Shown here piece by piece: positions 59,222 through 64,000 of a DNA stretch of 64,000 nt. Position numbers and translations under genes: made by a program. The stretch covers positions 385,971-449,970 of the forward strand of contig JAQGDQ010000050.1 of NCBI GenBank assembly GCA_030141605.1, written 5' to 3'. The stretch's first letter is position 1. Each line of letters begins with the position of its first letter. The notes below the pieces were generated by a model. That model searched no databases. It saw only the letters and a list, made by a program, of their open reading frames with translations, and was not told the DNA's origin. The DNA comes from Tubiluchus corallicola. Taxonomy: Eukaryota > Priapulida > Priapulimorpha > Priapulimorphida > Tubiluchidae.

Positions 59222-62200
59222 TGATATATACGCGTCCTTAATTGTTTATGAGCGTTCTGGACCGTTATTGTGAAATGCTAGAACACGGGCTTCTTTATGT
59301 CGCCATTGTGATTGCACGCTACTGACGCAAATTTGAAGACTACATCAAAACCGTAACTCGAAAATTTAATTAACTTTTACGCCAGATGGAGAAATACAAA
59401 GACCCAGAATAGCGAACCAATATTCTTAATTAAATTTGCGAATGTTCTCTATACAAAAAATCTATTTTTTGAACGAAAACCACATCGCTCAGTAGGTAAT
59501 AACCTTTCCGACTAAACATAATTAAGAATTCGATAAGCTTTACGGAAATAAAAACTGGAAAATGACGTGAATTAGTCTTAAATGGAAATCTAGACGAATG
59601 AACATTTCAACACGACTGCCTGCGCTTTCTCATTAAACGTATGCCTAGTTATCAACGCATGGTTACGCCATTATGTAATAGAAGAAAAGCATCGTCAATC
59701 TCAGTAAATCTATAAAATTGATTTTACAAAGAGCTGCTGAGTATAACCCCAAATAAATAGACCAGCATAAGAAAGGTAATAAATATGCGAATTTAGCTCT
59801 TTGTGTGGAACCTGAATCAGTGACGTTTGCGAAGTACAACATCGGATACAAGTGTTTTTATAATGCAAGTAAACCATTAATTTTGGCGTTCAAATGTTTA
59901 AGCGCCTTTGTGTTAGCTGATTGCAATTCTGAAGGAAATCCCTCGTGAAACTATCGTTTTACAATACATATTTATATTTTTGGTTGATATTAAAATTCGG
60001 ACGATTGTGGTTTCTGCGGAATAACAATTAGCAACTTCTGCCAGAGTCATGATAGTTTTTTAGGGAGTTGTTTAATTATACTAGTTTCGGCAAAATTGGT
60101 ACCTACAGCAGTAAACCGACATTTTGGACAGACTTGAAACATACTACAAAGTAATGTGCAGGCAATTTCCCAGTATAGCTCCTGCCATGAAGTCATCACT
60201 ACATCCGGTACCAATAAAACCATGGTAAGTCTATGATACGTTTTACTTGCTTATAGACAAGCTTTGTGAACTTTACTAAAGGTGAAGCCATGCATCAGTC
60301 GGAATACTATCTGTAGAGAAATTCTAGCTAGATATCTCTATCAGTCCAAGTCTAGCCAGACTAGACTTCTTATAGGTCAGACCTCAGACAAACTAGCCAC
60401 GCACTAGATCAGACCGAGTCGGAGTCAGACTATATCTAGATCAGAAAGAAACTTACTCACTCCAACGATTAATACAAATTCAGATCCAACAATAAACTAC
60501 GACCAAACCTATATTAGTTTGTTACATAATGCATCATTTTTTTTACATAATGATTGTTCCATAAGGACGAATTTTGTGATTTGTTATATAATGTATCATT
60601 TTTTGTTACACAGTACAGCATTATTGCATAATGATCTGTGTGTTACATATTGAACCATAACACACGATCAATCTCTTATTAAGTTCTAAAAACCCAAAAG
60701 CACGATTCCTGGAAGAAACAGTGAGAGCTTATTACACAGTCGGATTTGATGAGAAAAAGTTGCAATCTACGAAGCTTACAAAAATTTCAAGTTACAAAGT
60801 AATTACGTTACAATACAATATGTCAACCACACATGTTTACGTAGTTATTATTACAGGCTTTTAGGCCCGTTCATTTATTATTTGCTAGTAATTCTAACAA
60901 AAAGGCTGTGTTGCTGTTACCTAACTGTTATTCTTGTTATGTAGTAGTATTGTTTCTAATTCACGTTTGTCATTCGTCATTTTATCTAAACTAAGAAAGA
61001 CGCAGCATGAGGTGGTTATTTAATGTACTATTTATCTGTGGAAATTTAGGATCGTTTAAAAGCGACTGCTGCTTTTACTGTCCATAACATAAAAATTATG
61101 GAAGGTTGCACATCGCAACCAAATCTGAATGTGGAACGTGTCTTTCACTGAGACTACCACAAGTGTAGCCATTGCGCATTCTTTTAGAACTTAATAGGTT
61201 AGAACAGTATAACAAATGTGCTTTAATGTACTTAACACACATACATTTGGCTTAGCTATTTTGAAAATGATGCAACATGCTGACACAACTTTGTAGTTTG
61301 CGAATAATGATTTTGCTGTGAATACAAAAGAAAAATAACTGAATGGTCATTTTGACTGCTTGGCTGTGAAGTCGGGCAGCGCTGAGCATGGCTAGTAAGT
61401 CGGCTGGGAAAGCTTCGTTGAGGGAGGGATTCGATGTATATGCCGAACCTGCCTTAGTCTTGATACGCCCTTTAAGTGCTAAATTTCGTAAATTTTTTTA
61501 AAAAATATTTAGAATATTATCTGTTTCCTGTTATTGCATGTCACTGCGTTTCATTTCATTAGACTGTTTACATTAGCATAAAACAATGAGCCTGTTCCCT
61601 CGCGTTTGACAAGTGAGAAAAACATCAAATGTAGCAATTTCGTTGTGCTAATTGACAATATGATGATCCATTTTATTAAAAAACATCCATTTTGGATTAC
61701 AAGACTTCAACAACGCCTACCTGTGTAATTTTCTCTGTGTCTTTATGTAACTTGATTTTTCTGAGAAAAATCGTTGGAAATTTGAAACGCCAACACATTT
61801 GCAGTAGTTATTTTGGAAGAAAAAGTTTTACCTGATATTGAAATCATGGGTCTTTTATAATTCGTGCATGACTTACAATACCCGGAAGAGAATAAAAATG
61901 ATAAAAGCGTGTGGCTCTAGCTAATATTTCAAGTTTGTTTCAAAGAAATCGAAATTTACGTCAGCCAAAGCAGCTCTTTTCAGCATGATATATGTTCTCT
62001 CTACAGTAATCCACTTTCATTGGAATTAGTTTAGATTTTATAACTCGACATATCAGCATAAATTGTGATCAACATCGAAACAGATCAATTTATGCGATGC
62101 AACGCAATATATCAGGGAAGATTTATTTTTCTTGGACGAAACAAGACAAGGAATAGATCGATAACATGTGGTCTTACTAGATTACGTAAGTAAGCACACT

Positions 62201-63180
62201 GGTCAGGCAGCCTGATGGAATAAGGTAGCTGACAACTGGATTACGTACTTTTAGCTTTTTTCTTAGAGCTGCTTCCATATGAAATTTTTCGTGAGCATAA
62301 CTTTCTCAGATTATACCTTTGGCACCGAGGAACGTTTATATACACTGTACTTCAAGATACTCTAGTCTAGATTTGTCAAAAGCCTATTTAGCTTTATAGT
62401 TTTTCCACATTGATTCGTCGAACGCAGTGCATAAACAAAATTTTTTCCATTTAAATGTGTGACGTCTACAAATTACCCGCAGTCTCCATCAGGGTAGATC
62501 CCTGCTTTCATATTATATTGTGGTTAATTTAGTGGGCATCATATTACTAGTTATTACTTATTATTCATCACTCATTACTCGTTATTCATTACTCATTATA
62601 TTCTCTTCTCTTCATTTTAATTCTTAATAAGCAATGTCCCTCGCCAGTGAGTCGCCATAGCGGCCCACTGAATAAATTCTAGGCGAATCTTGCCTAAGGA
62701 AAAACTCGGGCAGGTACGTCTACCCTTTCTACACATGAATCCGCTCCGTATTACAGTTCTTTTCCATTACTGCAAGTAATAGCAGGAAATATTATGTTCT
62801 AGCGAACAGTTTATTATGCTGTGCGTTGCCTAATGCACACGATTGGAGAACCTATTTGCTGAGCACTCAGAGAAGCACGTCACGGAAAAACAACATGTCA
62901 GTACCAGAAAAGCAAACAGGGCGAAGTGTGATAAATCTGTACATTTATATTATACAATAACCTATATATAGATATTATTGTAACACTCTACTTATTATGT
63001 ACTTTGCACGGGCTGCACGTTTCAAACCTGTGCAACTCTGCATCCACAGCACTTCGATTATTCTATTTCACCGTGAACTCTTCTATAAAATTTGTTACTA
63101 ACATTTTCATCTCCATTTAAACAATTAGAAACCATTATCTTCTTTAGATAGATCACGGTAAATTATTTACCACCCCTTTT
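59222..63180. other. Unassigned AT-rich region
   Basis: I found no exon with credible splice sites and no RNA gene. Noted words: AGACTAG-rich sequence at 60340-60460, repeated TTACATAATG-like words at 60515-60660, and degenerate ATTACTCATT runs at 62545-62605. TPR exons of GPSM would be expected on the minus strand here or further right, but none could be recognised. Confidence 0.4.
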
Positions 63181-63182
63181 TC

Positions 63183-63208
63183 TTCTCTTGTCTCTCTCCC
63201 CTCCCTCC

Positions 63209-63243
<35 letters not shown>

Positions 63244-63247
63244 CCCT
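63183..63247. repeat. (TC)n microsatellite
   Basis: A pyrimidine tract of CT repeats with CCCT interruptions, about 65 bases, with an uninterrupted (CT) run in the middle. Confidence 0.9.
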
Positions 63248-63675
63248 CTTCTCGTGTACGTGAATTGACATGTTGCTCGCATGATCACAATGTGATATTT
63301 ACCAACAATCATTATTACTAATGTTCTGCAGAGCTCATAAGACCGTTGTTCAAGCTACCTCTGTTAGTAGATCAATATAACCAATTGTTCCTAGCTATTA
63401 CTGGAAAAGATATGTTACAAATATTTCAACCCGCATGCATGCCCTAACAAATATGCTCCATTTATTTTCAGTAGGTGACAGTTCTTTTGTGTATTGAGTT
63501 AGCGGTGATATACATACAGAGCACAACTTGCTGATGTTATTGAATTATTAATGTAAATACACTAACTGGAACACAACTAAGATAATATACACTCTATACA
63601 TCATCTAAACGAATGTAAAGCATCAGTAACAGAGAATTATCCCAATATTATATGTTTATAAATTTGAACATATAT

Positions 63676-63987
<312 letters not shown>

Positions 63988-64000
63988 CATCAGTAGAATA

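Overview
This is a stretch of animal nuclear DNA. It is AT-rich (I judge roughly one third G+C), intron-containing and dominated by decayed transposable elements. Four conserved animal genes can be read by assembling exons whose splice sites and reading phases agree: the 3' end of a RHOBTB gene (+, 635-2683), a HAUS8 augmin-subunit gene (-, 8997 to about 19472), a BRF2-type RNA polymerase III initiation factor on one coding exon (+, 44049-45191), and the GoLoco half of a GPSM/LGN/Pins gene (-, 51847-57948). The assignments rest on remembered family motifs; no search was run. The transposon mix and medium-length introns suggest an invertebrate metazoan, but the phylum cannot be told from this window.

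Layout. 1-430: end of a pogo/Tigger-like miniature element abutting a dispersed repeat. 635-2683: RHOBTB, with a 632 bp miniature inverted-repeat transposable element (MITE) in its last intron. 5.9-6.45 kb: 3' end of a CR1/L2-like LINE. 6.5-8.8 kb: an unrecognised + strand gene that ends convergently, about 200 bp from the HAUS8 stop codon. 9-19.5 kb: HAUS8, hosting an hAT-like element and a 24-bp minisatellite in introns. 19.5-22.5 kb: nested repeats, including an hAT MITE with an exact 8-bp target duplication. 23.5-25 kb: exons of an unrecognised - strand gene. 27.6-39.1 kb: a transposon nest containing a 5193-bp direct tandem duplication, nearly identical between copies. 39.75-43.45 kb: a complete pogo-like MITE and an internally deleted hAT transposon with transposase remnants. 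44-45.2 kb: BRF2. 45.5-49.7 kb: a mariner-like short element and a 2.7 kb element with TTAA ends. 51.8-58 kb: GPSM. 58.5-64 kb: a second mariner-like copy, unassigned sequence, and a compound microsatellite at the edge.

The four recognisable genes act in different processes: RHOBTB in CUL3-linked atypical Rho signalling, HAUS8 in spindle microtubule nucleation, GPSM in spindle orientation through G-alpha, and BRF2 in Pol III transcription. HAUS8 and GPSM both serve the mitotic spindle, but nothing here shows that the neighbourhood is functional. I found no convincing new biological system. The strongest non-routine observations are the 5.2 kb tandem duplication and its chimeric junction ORF, the BRF2 homologue with a conserved C-terminal pin and an overlapping upstream ORF, and several transposon families whose ends and target duplications can be defined.
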